From Fibrobacter succinogenes (GTDB lineage Bacteria > Fibrobacterota > Fibrobacteria > Fibrobacterales > Fibrobacteraceae), in the NCBI GenBank assembly GCA_902771595.1, contig CACXXH010000028.1:61963-125962 (forward strand): a stretch of 64,000 bases of DNA, written 5' to 3'. Positions 57,996 through 64,000 of the stretch are shown here, one piece after another. Position 1 is the stretch's first letter, and every line of letters begins with the position of its first letter. Position numbers and translations under genes: made by a program. The notes under the pieces were generated by a model. It had not been told where the DNA came from, made no database searches, and saw only the letters and a list, made by a program, of their open reading frames with translations.

Positions 57996-58068
57996 GCCCC
58001 TATCGTCTAGTGGCCCAGGACTCGGGATTTTCATTCCCGCAACAGCGGTTCGAAACCGCTTGGGGGTA
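57996..58068 (+). tRNA. tRNA-Glu (anticodon TTC)
   Basis: Acceptor GCCCCTA pairs with TGGGGGT (two G-U pairs); anticodon stem CGGGA/TCCCG with loop TTTTCAT; T-arm AGCGG-TTCGAAA-CCGCT. Discriminator A and no CCA encoded. 73 bases. Confidence 0.93.
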
Positions 58069-58071
58069 TAC

Positions 58072-58101
58072 AAAAAGGACTCGCGAAAGCGGGTCCTTTT
58101 T
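58072..58101 (+). terminator. Terminator after tRNA-Glu
   Basis: AAAAAGGACTCGC-GAAA-GCGGGTCCTTTTT, 4 bases after the tRNA. Confidence 0.9.
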
Positions 58102-58219
58102 GTTGTTGCAATAAAAAAAGTATCAATTTGGCTTATTTTTGCCGCGAAACCGTTTATAAGTATAGATGGTGGCTTTTCCCTGTCTGCCTACGCGGGGGCG
58201 TTCCCGTCTGATATGAATT

Positions 58220-59014
58220 ATGGAAACAAAAAATACTCCCTTCGAGCAACTGACCATCACCAACAGGTTCATGTTCGCGATGGTGTTCAGCCACAAGGAA
58301 ATCGCTAAGCCCTTCCTCGAAGCAATTCTCGGCATCAAGATTCATGAACTCCGCGATCCCGAACCGGAAAAGACCATCGAGATTAGTCTTGTTAGTAAGG
58401 GTGTACGCTTTGATGTCTTTGTGAAGGAAAGCGGCCCCAATGGCGAAATTATCCGCAGCTTTGATATCGAAATGCAGATTGAGGACACCCACGAAATCCC
58501 CAAGCGGGCTCGCTTCTACCAGGCCATGCGCGACAGCGAGGCTCTGTGCAGAGGTGAAAAATACTTCAACCTTAAAGAACTTTACATCATCTTCCTTTGT
58601 CCCGAAGACATTTTTGGGAAGGATCGTGCTGTCTACAGATTCAAAAACTTTGAAGCCGATGACCCGAAAATAGAGATGGGCGATCTCTCCTTCAAAAATT
58701 TTTATATCTTTAGTAAGTACCGTGAGGTCGCTGAGAAGGCAATTCGGGATTACATGGAGTATTTTGCCACCAACAAGGCGAATACCCCAGCAACCGAGGA
58801 CATCGACAGGCTTGTGAAGTGGTACCAGACGGACAGCAACACGAGGATTCGCTACATGACATGGCAAGAGGAAATAGACATCGCCGTTGAGCTTGAGCGC
58901 CAGCGTGCTGACGAAATCCAAAAAAAGGCTGATGCAGAAAAGGCCCGCGCTGATGAAGCGGAAGCTCGTGCTGATAAGTACGAGAAGATGCTTCGGGAGC
59001 TTGGAAAACTGTAG
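58220..59014 (+). CDS. Rpn/PD-(D/E)XK nuclease family transposase-like protein
   Basis: The 264-residue product matches the Rpn (recombination-promoting nuclease)/PDDEXK_2 type: opening FEQLTITNRFMFAMVF, then the nuclease core GVRFDVFVKE and FDIEMQ (acidic residues and Gln of the PD-(D/E)XK fold). The C-terminus is a helical stretch (residues ~232-258) built of repeated KA-[ED]-A units (KADAEKARADEAEARADKYE), which can vary in length between copies. Fibrobacter and rumen bacteria carry many copies. No inverted repeats of an IS were seen. A 20-base tandem duplication overlaps its stop. Confidence 0.85.
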   Translation: METKNTPFEQLTITNRFMFAMVFSHKEIAKPFLEAILGIKIHELRDPEPEKTIEISLVSKGVRFDVFVKESGPNGEIIRSFDIEMQIEDTHEIPKRARFYQAMRDSEALCRGEKYFNLKELYIIFLCPEDIFGKDRAVYRFKNFEADDPKIEMGDLSFKNFYIFSKYREVAEKAIRDYMEYFATNKANTPATEDIDRLVKWYQTDSNTRIRYMTWQEEIDIAVELERQRADEIQKKADAEKARADEAEARADKYEKMLRELGKL

Positions 59015-59351
59015 CGGTCATTGGAAAACTGTAGCGGAAGTGGTAAAAAACCGTTTTTTTACACAATCGTGACAAAAGTAGGAACAAATTATTCCATATT
59101 GGAATAAAAAAAATGCCTATCCCCCCCTTTTTTTGGAAAAATAATGTATAATTGTAATCATCCTAAACGTTCCTAATATGGCGTTTTTGATTGAAAAAAG
59201 CAATTCTTCGTCTCTCTTGTGTGCGTTGTGACACAATCGTGACAAAAGTTTGACAAACCTATTGCTTTTCTGAATCAAAGTGTGTATATTAGGATTGTTA
59301 ACCGAGCAATGTTGCTCAAACAAGTGTGTCACAAACAACAAGGAGTACACT
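59015..59351. other. Intergenic region with repeats upstream of the pilin
   Basis: Between the Rpn gene and the pilin there is no further gene. It holds: the end of a 20-base tandem duplication (TTGGAAAACTGTAGCGG at 59001 and 59021); a palindrome TTATTCCA-tat-TGGAATAA (59089-59107); a 19-base direct repeat (59061-59079 and 59231-59249, core ATCGTGACAAAAG); and the pilin promoter. The long leader suggests regulation of pilin transcription. Confidence 0.65.
59262..59290 (+). promoter_or_regulatory. Putative pilin promoter
   Basis: TTGCTT at 59262 and TATATT at 59285 with a 17-base spacer. The 19-base direct repeat copy (59231-59249) lies just upstream. It sits outside the proposed invertible segment, so it would drive either pilin form. 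Confidence 0.5.
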
Positions 59352-59864
59352 ATGAAGAAACAAGGTTTTACCCTTATCGAATTGATGGTCGTGATCGTGA
59401 TCATGGGCATCCTCGCCGCCGTCGCAGTGCCGAAACTGTTCGGCATGATCGCCAAGTCCAAGGCCTCTGAAATCGGCCCGGCCGCTGGAGAATACGTGAA
59501 GTTGCAGGATGCGTATGTCAGTGAATCCAGTAAGTTCTTTGGCAACTGGCAAGTAATCGGCTACCAGATGAATACTAACAACAATGTATTTACTTATGGC
59601 AAGGGTGCAGATTCCTGGACCAATGGCACTGCAGAACTGACTGAATCTGGTGTTTCTGTTTGGACGGCAACTCCCAATGCAAACTTGAATGATTGCCAAT
59701 CTGGTGCCGTTAGGTGGCAGATTGAAATCAGCAAGTCGACCAAGGCTGGGGATAACGGTGCTGCTTACGATACTAAGGTTAGCGGTGGTGCTGCTGGCGT
59801 CTGCGATGTCCTTGTTCCTGGTTTTGGCAAGTTGGACAAGGAAGGCGTGGTTAGCGCTCTCTAA
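59352..59864 (+). CDS. Type IV pilin-like major subunit (expressed form)
   Basis: The 170-residue prepilin has a short leader MKKQG, cleavage before Phe, and the canonical N-helix GFTLIELMVVIVIMGILAA (Glu5 present). The first 47 residues form the constant part (through GPAAGE). From codon 48 (Tyr, 59493) the globular C-terminal domain starts with YVKLQDAYVSE and has a Cys pair (NDCQSG and GVCDVL), probably the disulfide loop. A strong ribosome-binding site (AAGGAG) precedes ATG 59352; frames upstream are not used. Assembly genes (PilB/C/D) are not in the window. Two terminators follow. In the model proposed here it is one of two pilin forms made by inversion. Confidence 0.9.
   Translation: MKKQGFTLIELMVVIVIMGILAAVAVPKLFGMIAKSKASEIGPAAGEYVKLQDAYVSESSKFFGNWQVIGYQMNTNNNVFTYGKGADSWTNGTAELTESGVSVWTATPNANLNDCQSGAVRWQIEISKSTKAGDNGAAYDTKVSGGAAGVCDVLVPGFGKLDKEGVVSAL
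59493..59514 (+). repeat. 22-bp inverted repeat, left copy (candidate recombination site)
   Basis: Identical in reverse complement to 60366-60387. It spans codons 48 onward of the pilin. Confidence 0.85.
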
Positions 59865-59887
59865 TAATCCATACACTTTTATTGAAA

Positions 59888-59911
59888 AGAGACCTGCGCA
59901 TGCAGGTCTCT
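59888..59911 (+). terminator. Terminator of the expressed pilin cassette
   Basis: AGAGACCTGC-GCAT-GCAGGTCTCT followed by TTTTT. Confidence 0.9.
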
Positions 59912-59928
59912 TTTTTTGTAAGAACGAA

Positions 59929-59951
59929 AACCACCAGCAAAGCTGGTGGTT
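59929..59951. terminator. Second hairpin between the pilin cassettes
   Basis: AACCACCAGC-aaa-GCTGGTGGTT, followed by TTAAAG. Could act in both directions. Confidence 0.6.
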
Positions 59952-59980
59952 TTAAAGAACTTTTTTGTGTTGTATCCTTG

Positions 59981-60014
59981 AAAAAAGAGACCCGCGTAAG
60001 CGAGCCTCTTTTTT
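59981..60014 (-). terminator. Terminator of the silent pilin cassette
   Basis: AAAAAAGAG pairs with CTCTTTTTT around an inner CGC-gtaa-GCG stem. It lies 17 bases beyond the silent cassette's stop (minus strand). Confidence 0.75.
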
Positions 60015-60030
60015 TGAATAATATTATCAA

Positions 60031-60387
60031 TTAGCCACCATTTCCGGATGCAGCAGCGGTTCCACGAGCAAAATCGTTGAAACGCGGGGTCAAAGCCATG
60101 CAAGCATCACCGAGAGAGGAGGCATTTGTCGTCCACGCAGCGCCATTGCCCGTGCTAGATGCGGACAAATTAAGAATCCATTCACTACCACTAGTGCAGT
60201 CATTCAGTGCGGACTTGGAAGTTGCCTTCCATTCTTCACCTTGAGCGGCAGTCAATGCGGCAGTACCACTGGTCAGAGAACTTGTGTAATTAAAGTTCGT
60301 TGTCGCATCCATTTCGTAACCAATCTTGGCAAAAGAACCATAGAAGTCACCGTTTTCAGCGATGAACGCATCCTGCAACTTCACGTA
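60031..60387 (-). pseudogene. Silent (headless) pilin C-terminal cassette
   Basis: The frame reads YVKLQDAFIAENGDFYGS and on to a Cys pair (LNDCTSG, DACMAL), clearly homologous to residues 48-170 of the pilin at 59352. There is no start codon, no prepilin leader and no hydrophobic helix. Four codons upstream the frame is closed by the TAA that ends the recombinase gene. So it cannot be made as it stands. It carries its own stop and terminator, so it is complete as a 3' cassette (118 residues). It is better seen as a storage copy than as decay. Confidence 0.8.
60366..60387 (-). repeat. 22-bp inverted repeat, right copy (candidate recombination site)
   Basis: Exact reverse complement of 59493-59514. 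The outer edge is 9 bases from the recombinase stop codon. Confidence 0.85.
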
Positions 60388-60396
60388 GTATCCGGT

Positions 60397-61233
60397 TTAT
60401 CTCAGTCTATTGAATTTTTTCATTTCTTTGTCCAAAAGTGTATCAACAAACTTTGCGTAGATAAGTGTTGTTTCCAGATTGCGGTGTCCCAGCAACTTGC
60501 TTGTAGCGGGGAGTGATATGCCGAGCGTGATACATGTTGTAGCAAAGGTGTGCCGTGCTAGGTGGCAATGGATGTACTTGTTGTAGCCGAGCTTTGGAGC
60601 GACTTTGCGGAGAATTCTATTGAAATGAGAATTTTCTACGACCTTAAAGATGGGGCCTGGTTTCATATTTTGAGGTAAAAGTTGCCGGGCTTGTATTGGA
60701 ATAGGAATGTAAACGGGTTCACCAGTTTTGTGGGTGAGTTTACGGATTTTCCAGTCAAAAATTTCAGAAGAATTGAGAGACTGCAAATCGCTGTATCTGA
60801 GGCCAGTGAAGCAACTGAACAGAAACACTCGCATCACATCTTGTTCGGTTTTTGAGAGAAATCTCCTGCGGTCAATAAAGTTTAAGTATAGTTGTTTTAG
60901 CTCATGAGTGGTGAGATATCCACGGCGCGTGTGGACTCTTCCGATTTTAATTTTTTCGAAGGGATCTTGCAAAAAAATTTTGTCAGCGAGCATTTTTCTG
61001 CAAAAGATTCTAAAGACTGAAAGTGTCTTGTTGATTGTGTTGGGCTTGTTGCCCCGTTTTTGTAAGTGTGTGCGAAAATTGCGAATGAAATTTTCATCAA
61101 CATCTTTGCATTTTAAACTGGGACAAAAATCCTCAATTTTCTTGAGGTTCCAGTAGTAGGTGCGGATTGTGAGCGGAGCGAGATTTTCTTCTTCTTGATT
61201 CAAATAGTTTTGAGCAGTTTCGTAGAACAACAT
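60397..61233 (-). CDS. Tyrosine site-specific recombinase (putative pilin invertase)
   Basis: The 278-residue product has the SAM-like core-binding domain (residues ~1-95: AQNYLNQEEENLAPLTIRTY) and the catalytic domain with all the expected residues: Arg146 (FTGLRYSDL), Lys169 (LTHKTGEP), His224 and Arg227 (HCHLARHTF), His250 (LLGHRN) and Tyr259 (TLIYAKF). ATG 61233 with AAGGA upstream is the likely start. A longer frame runs to 61551, but that part overlaps the sulfatase gene. Its 3' end abuts the proposed invertible pilin segment, whose inversion leaves the gene intact. Sequence type is like the Bacteroidetes integrase/invertase group. Confidence 0.93.
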   Translation of the reverse strand: MLFYETAQNYLNQEEENLAPLTIRTYYWNLKKIEDFCPSLKCKDVDENFIRNFRTHLQKRGNKPNTINKTLSVFRIFCRKMLADKIFLQDPFEKIKIGRVHTRRGYLTTHELKQLYLNFIDRRRFLSKTEQDVMRVFLFSCFTGLRYSDLQSLNSSEIFDWKIRKLTHKTGEPVYIPIPIQARQLLPQNMKPGPIFKVVENSHFNRILRKVAPKLGYNKYIHCHLARHTFATTCITLGISLPATSKLLGHRNLETTLIYAKFVDTLLDKEMKKFNRLR

Positions 61234-61304
61234 AAAGCATCCTTGAAATACGTTGACGTCTCCAATCATTTGGAGATGAAGCTCAAATTTTGAAAAAAAA
61301 TACT

Positions 61305-62504
61305 TTAGTTCAATATGACAAAAGGAACCCAGCGTTTGTAAAAACGGTCCTGGAATTTGACTGGCGAAAGAATTGGATTGTGATCGCCTTGAAAGATGAA
61401 TCGTGTGCTGGGGTGCTTCTTGGCCAACTCTGCGATTAATGAGAGAGTTTGCTCCAATCTGTATGAATAGGCGGAGTCGATGACGTCTGCGTCGCTGTTG
61501 TATATGTCCGGAAAATCTTCCATCGGGAATTTTGTGTCCCCGGTTGTCCATGCAATAAAATGTTTATGAGTTGTGTCTGCAAGCAAACTGTCAATCTTTA
61601 AACTCATTAGGTTGTCTTTTAGCCCGTATCCGTAAAGTGCGTTGTTGAAGCCGATTTTATTGATGTACTTGAATCGTTGATGTTCTAGGCTATCGTCTCC
61701 GAAAAGAAATGTTGTTTGATAATTGCGTTTGGCGAATATTTGGGGCAGGAATGTCGTGTCACGGCGCCCTGTTGAATCTCGATGTATTTTGAAAATCAAA
61801 TCTTCCCGCTCGGCAGTGCGGGTTCGACTGTACATCCGGTTGTGTATGCCGACCGTCTGCGGAATGCCTTCGAAAATTTTCAATTCGCTGCTGAATCTCG
61901 ACGTGTCGAGCGGCACGCCCCAGCTTTCAATAAGAATCATCACATTCGAACGCAACGTATCGACGTAATCCCGAGTGATAGTGACGGAATCGGTAACAGC
62001 ATATTTTTTTGCCCATTCATCGGAGAGTTGCTTTCTTTGTGGTGGTTTCGGTGCCGTGCGTTCCAGATAGTCGATTACCGGGAATTGTGCGAGCGGTTGT
62101 GCCGCATAGTTGTTGAGCGAGAACAAGTGCGCTATCAGCGATACGAACAAGATAAAAAGAATACCATTGAAACTGAATGGCTTTGCTTTCCAGACTATTG
62201 CTAGTGCCAACACGCATGTGGCAAACGGCAAAAGGCCGTACCAGCCAAGAGTCCAACCTTTTATAGCAAGCAAATTCTGCAAATCAATCCAAGCGACGTA
62301 AAAAAGAGCTACAGTGAGCGCTACAAGAAGTAATGCGTGCGTTTTTTTTGTCAACTTTCTCTTGAACAAAACAAAGAATAGGAGAATGGCAAATTCTTCA
62401 TAGCTAAAGAGCCCGCGCACAATATTCTGCCCTTTTTCGAACGTGGCGAGGAATGGCGTGATGGTAATCAGAGCACTTGCGATAAGTGGGTAGAGTAATC
62501 GCAT
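61305..62504 (-). CDS. Membrane sulfatase/phosphoethanolamine transferase-like protein
   Basis: The 399-residue protein has about five membrane segments in residues 1-135 (e.g. FAILLFFVLFKR, ALLLVALTVALFYVAWI). An alkaline-phosphatase-superfamily domain follows outside: NVMILIESWGVP (metal and nucleophile region), TTGDTKFPMEDF and the C-terminal FIFQGDHNPILSP (metal-binding GDH). Such enzymes transfer phosphoethanolamine or glycerol phosphate onto lipids or glycans (EptA/LtaS-like). The start overlaps the last base of the membrane protein gene at 62504, so they form an operon. Confidence 0.8.
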   Translation of the reverse strand: MRLLYPLIASALITITPFLATFEKGQNIVRGLFSYEEFAILLFFVLFKRKLTKKTHALLLVALTVALFYVAWIDLQNLLAIKGWTLGWYGLLPFATCVLALAIVWKAKPFSFNGILFILFVSLIAHLFSLNNYAAQPLAQFPVIDYLERTAPKPPQRKQLSDEWAKKYAVTDSVTITRDYVDTLRSNVMILIESWGVPLDTSRFSSELKIFEGIPQTVGIHNRMYSRTRTAEREDLIFKIHRDSTGRRDTTFLPQIFAKRNYQTTFLFGDDSLEHQRFKYINKIGFNNALYGYGLKDNLMSLKIDSLLADTTHKHFIAWTTGDTKFPMEDFPDIYNSDADVIDSAYSYRLEQTLSLIAELAKKHPSTRFIFQGDHNPILSPVKFQDRFYKRWVPFVILN

Positions 62505-64000
62505 TATGGTTCCGCCTCCTCATATAGAGGCTTCGCAACCTCCACCAAGCGATACTTCAGGAACGACATCTCGCCGATTTCTTTTAATGTATCTACAGCG
62601 ACGCTGTCGTAGTAATGTCGCTGTAGAAAGTCGACAAGGCGTGGCTCGTTCAGCACAATTACATTGTCGTGTACAACGTCCTTGATGGGGTTCGTCACTC
62701 CAAAATCAGTCAGCGCCTGCGTAACCTCGGGCAAATATGGCGTCCAATAGCCGAAAGAGACCGTGCGGCGGTAAATGCCGACAGGCTCCGCAAGGTATGG
62801 AGGATTTCGATGGTGACTGAACCGCATAAACGCATTCATGCTGAGCAGGAACATTTTGTCTGGTTGACTGTCAATGTAATCGAAAACCCGCTCATAGTCG
62901 GTGGTGTCCTTGATGGCAAGCGTGCGTGCCGTGCCGGAACTAGGGCCGCGAACAATCTGACCAGAAGTCGCATAAATAAAGATATTTGCGATGGCGATGA
63001 TGCTGATGACGCCTGCCACTAGCTTTCTCGGCAAATTGAGCGTGAATCGTCCAAATAAGGGGATTGAGAGAACTGCGGCATAAAGCCAAAAACCGCTTTC
63101 AACACGGTAAACGAGCCTGCCTATTGCCATGAGATACGCCAACAGCGCAAGAATCAAAGCAAATGAACTCCACAAATAAAGGAATTTGCGTCGCTGCGTG
63201 CAATATACTATTACACAGAAAGCGAACCATACCCAGAACAGGGGTGACCTCAGAGAATGTGCAAGTGCGTTTAGCAGTTTTTGCGGAATCATCTGTATGG
63301 GGTTGTCGTTTCGGTATGGAGGAATTAGTTTGGAGTATTGTGCAAGGCTGTCGACAGAGAATGCCTCGGTGTCGTACATGACCCAATTTGAGAGCATGTG
63401 ATAATCTTTTCCTGAAAGCCCGAGTTCCTCGGCGTCCTCATAAACAGCATTTTGATTGTAGTTTTCGTTATCACCAAAGGTTATGCGTGGCCCTTGAAAT
63501 TTTATGAAGTTCTGGTATTCGGGAGCCTTGTAGATGTTTTGGTCCCAACTGTGCATGGCGAATGCGCCTGCAAAAAGAATTGCGAGCCCAGCGATAACAT
63601 GGAATTTTGCTTGCCAGCACTTTTTTAGAATGAAGAGTAATCCGAGGCAGAAGAATGGCATCCCCATAAGGAAAGCCTGCCACCGCATTACGCTCCCCCA
63701 GAGCATCAATATAACGCCCAAAACAAAAGGAACTGCTGTCCAAATCTTTCCCCGAATGTCATTCTGGAGGCCCTTCGGGCCGATAGAATCCAGGGAGTTC
63801 TTTTTCGAAATTATCCCATATGCAAACAGCAGCATCCCTGCGGCGCTCAAAATTGATGCACATTGCGTAAATTGTACGACTAGGTAAAAGTCGCTGGCAA
63901 AAAGTGCCGTGAATAAGGCTGCAAGGATTGCTCCCCAGCGTTCTCCGCATCGTTGCAGGAGAACGTAGCCGATAACCGTAAACGAAAGGAAAACAGCGAA
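62504..64000 (-). CDS. Multi-pass membrane protein, partial (5' end beyond the window)
   Basis: The frame is open to the window edge (499 codons visible). Many hydrophobic segments are present (e.g. FAVFLSFTVIGYVLLQ, IWTAVPFVLGVILMLWG, FWVWFAFCVIVYC, LVAGVISIIAIANIFIYAT). A C-terminal soluble domain (residues ~370-490 of the visible part) has no motif I recognise. The layout (membrane domain, then a periplasmic domain) resembles glycosyltransferase-C or DUF2142-like envelope proteins, but no family can be named. Cotranscribed with the sulfatase-like gene. Confidence 0.65.
   Translation of the reverse strand, partial: FAVFLSFTVIGYVLLQRCGERWGAILAALFTALFASDFYLVVQFTQCASILSAAGMLLFAYGIISKKNSLDSIGPKGLQNDIRGKIWTAVPFVLGVILMLWGSVMRWQAFLMGMPFFCLGLLFILKKCWQAKFHVIAGLAILFAGAFAMHSWDQNIYKAPEYQNFIKFQGPRITFGDNENYNQNAVYEDAEELGLSGKDYHMLSNWVMYDTEAFSVDSLAQYSKLIPPYRNDNPIQMIPQKLLNALAHSLRSPLFWVWFAFCVIVYCTQRRKFLYLWSSFALILALLAYLMAIGRLVYRVESGFWLYAAVLSIPLFGRFTLNLPRKLVAGVISIIAIANIFIYATSGQIVRGPSSGTARTLAIKDTTDYERVFDYIDSQPDKMFLLSMNAFMRFSHHRNPPYLAEPVGIYRRTVSFGYWTPYLPEVTQALTDFGVTNPIKDVVHDNVIVLNEPRLVDFLQRHYYDSVAVDTLKEIGEMSFLKYRLVEVAKPLYEEAEP

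Larger units (their letters stand above)
59493..60387. other. Proposed invertible segment with two convergent pilin C-terminal cassettes
   Basis: The segment is bounded by perfect 22-bp inverted repeats at 59493-59514 and 60366-60387. Both lie in the codons for YVKLQDA. Inside are the C-terminal part of the expressed pilin (plus) and the homologous silent cassette (minus), tail to tail, with three hairpin terminators in between. Inversion would join the constant 47-residue N-terminal part to the other C-terminal domain in frame (165 residues in total). A tyrosine recombinase gene lies immediately beside the right repeat. Confidence 0.65.

Noticed and set aside
58220..59037. Rpn-type gene considered as a complete insertion sequence
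   Set aside because: No terminal inverted repeats or target duplication were found. The 20-base tandem duplication at its end is not a target-site repeat.
59089..59107. Palindrome TTATTCCA-tat-TGGAATAA considered as a terminator of the Rpn gene
   Set aside because: It is AT-rich and has an A-tract instead of a T-tract on the plus strand. An operator or chance palindrome is more likely.
61234..61551. N-terminal extension of the tyrosine recombinase
   Set aside because: It overlaps the sulfatase-like gene and has no integrase character. ATG 61233 has a ribosome-binding site and begins the SAM-like domain.

Overview
The window looks like a chromosomal piece of a Fibrobacter (Fibrobacteres; rumen or gut fibre degrader) or a close relative. 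The pointers are two lipoproteins carrying the Fibrobacter succinogenes major paralogous domain (one behind a poly-Ser linker), an HTH regulator of the TIGR02147 family, a giant secreted protein ending in LamG-like and cellulose-binding-like modules plus a C-terminal block that resembles a type IX sorting domain, and a short primary-type sigma factor. Core genes are GC-rich at third codon positions. The stretches at about 15.5-21.5 kb, parts of 27-29 kb, and 59-64 kb are visibly more AT-rich.

Layout. 0-3 kb: damaged end of purD, then purE, a DUF3108 protein and an acidic outer-membrane protein. 3-5 kb: a compact GlgE-type maltosyltransferase. 5-10 kb (minus strand): a lipoprotein and a two-gene unit with a secreted serine esterase. 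10-15 kb: LytS-type histidine kinase, sigma factor, S41 protease, MlaE permease. 15-33.5 kb: a tandem array of three [lipoprotein + secreted alpha/beta hydrolase] units. The hydrolase is cut short in unit 1, has an in-frame amber codon and is cut short in unit 2, and is a 3,984-residue giant in unit 3. 33.5-38.5 kb: LolA-like protein, frameshifted dciA, gyrB, polyprenyl synthase, CorA. 38.5-43.5 kb: the regulator and two major-paralogous-domain lipoproteins. 43.5-50 kb: secDF, a GH13 amylase and malQ. 50-58 kb: alkD-like gene, AT-hook protein, tRNA-Cys, acyltransferase, DnaQ-like exonuclease, L28, and an overlapping ispH-waaA-methyltransferase-ABC operon, then tRNA-Glu. 58-64 kb: Rpn-type nuclease, a pilin locus with a tyrosine recombinase, and two envelope membrane proteins.

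The most striking system is at 59.3-61.2 kb. A complete type IV pilin gene faces a headless second pilin C-terminal cassette on the opposite strand. Both begin at a perfect 22-bp inverted repeat (59493-59514 and 60366-60387). The silent copy lies 9 bp from the stop codon of a tyrosine recombinase that keeps all its catalytic residues. Inverting the ~0.9-kb segment would swap the pilin C-terminal domain in frame, so this looks like a two-state pilin phase or antigenic switch.

Other signals are heptanucleotide repeat arrays in four intergenic regions, a 36-bp dispersed inverted repeat, and disruptions of the housekeeping genes purD and dciA that may be real or may be assembly errors. Three alpha-glucan genes (glgE, GH13, malQ) fit the glycogen and maltodextrin metabolism known from Fibrobacter. 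No CRISPR array, rRNA operon or recognisable insertion sequence was seen.
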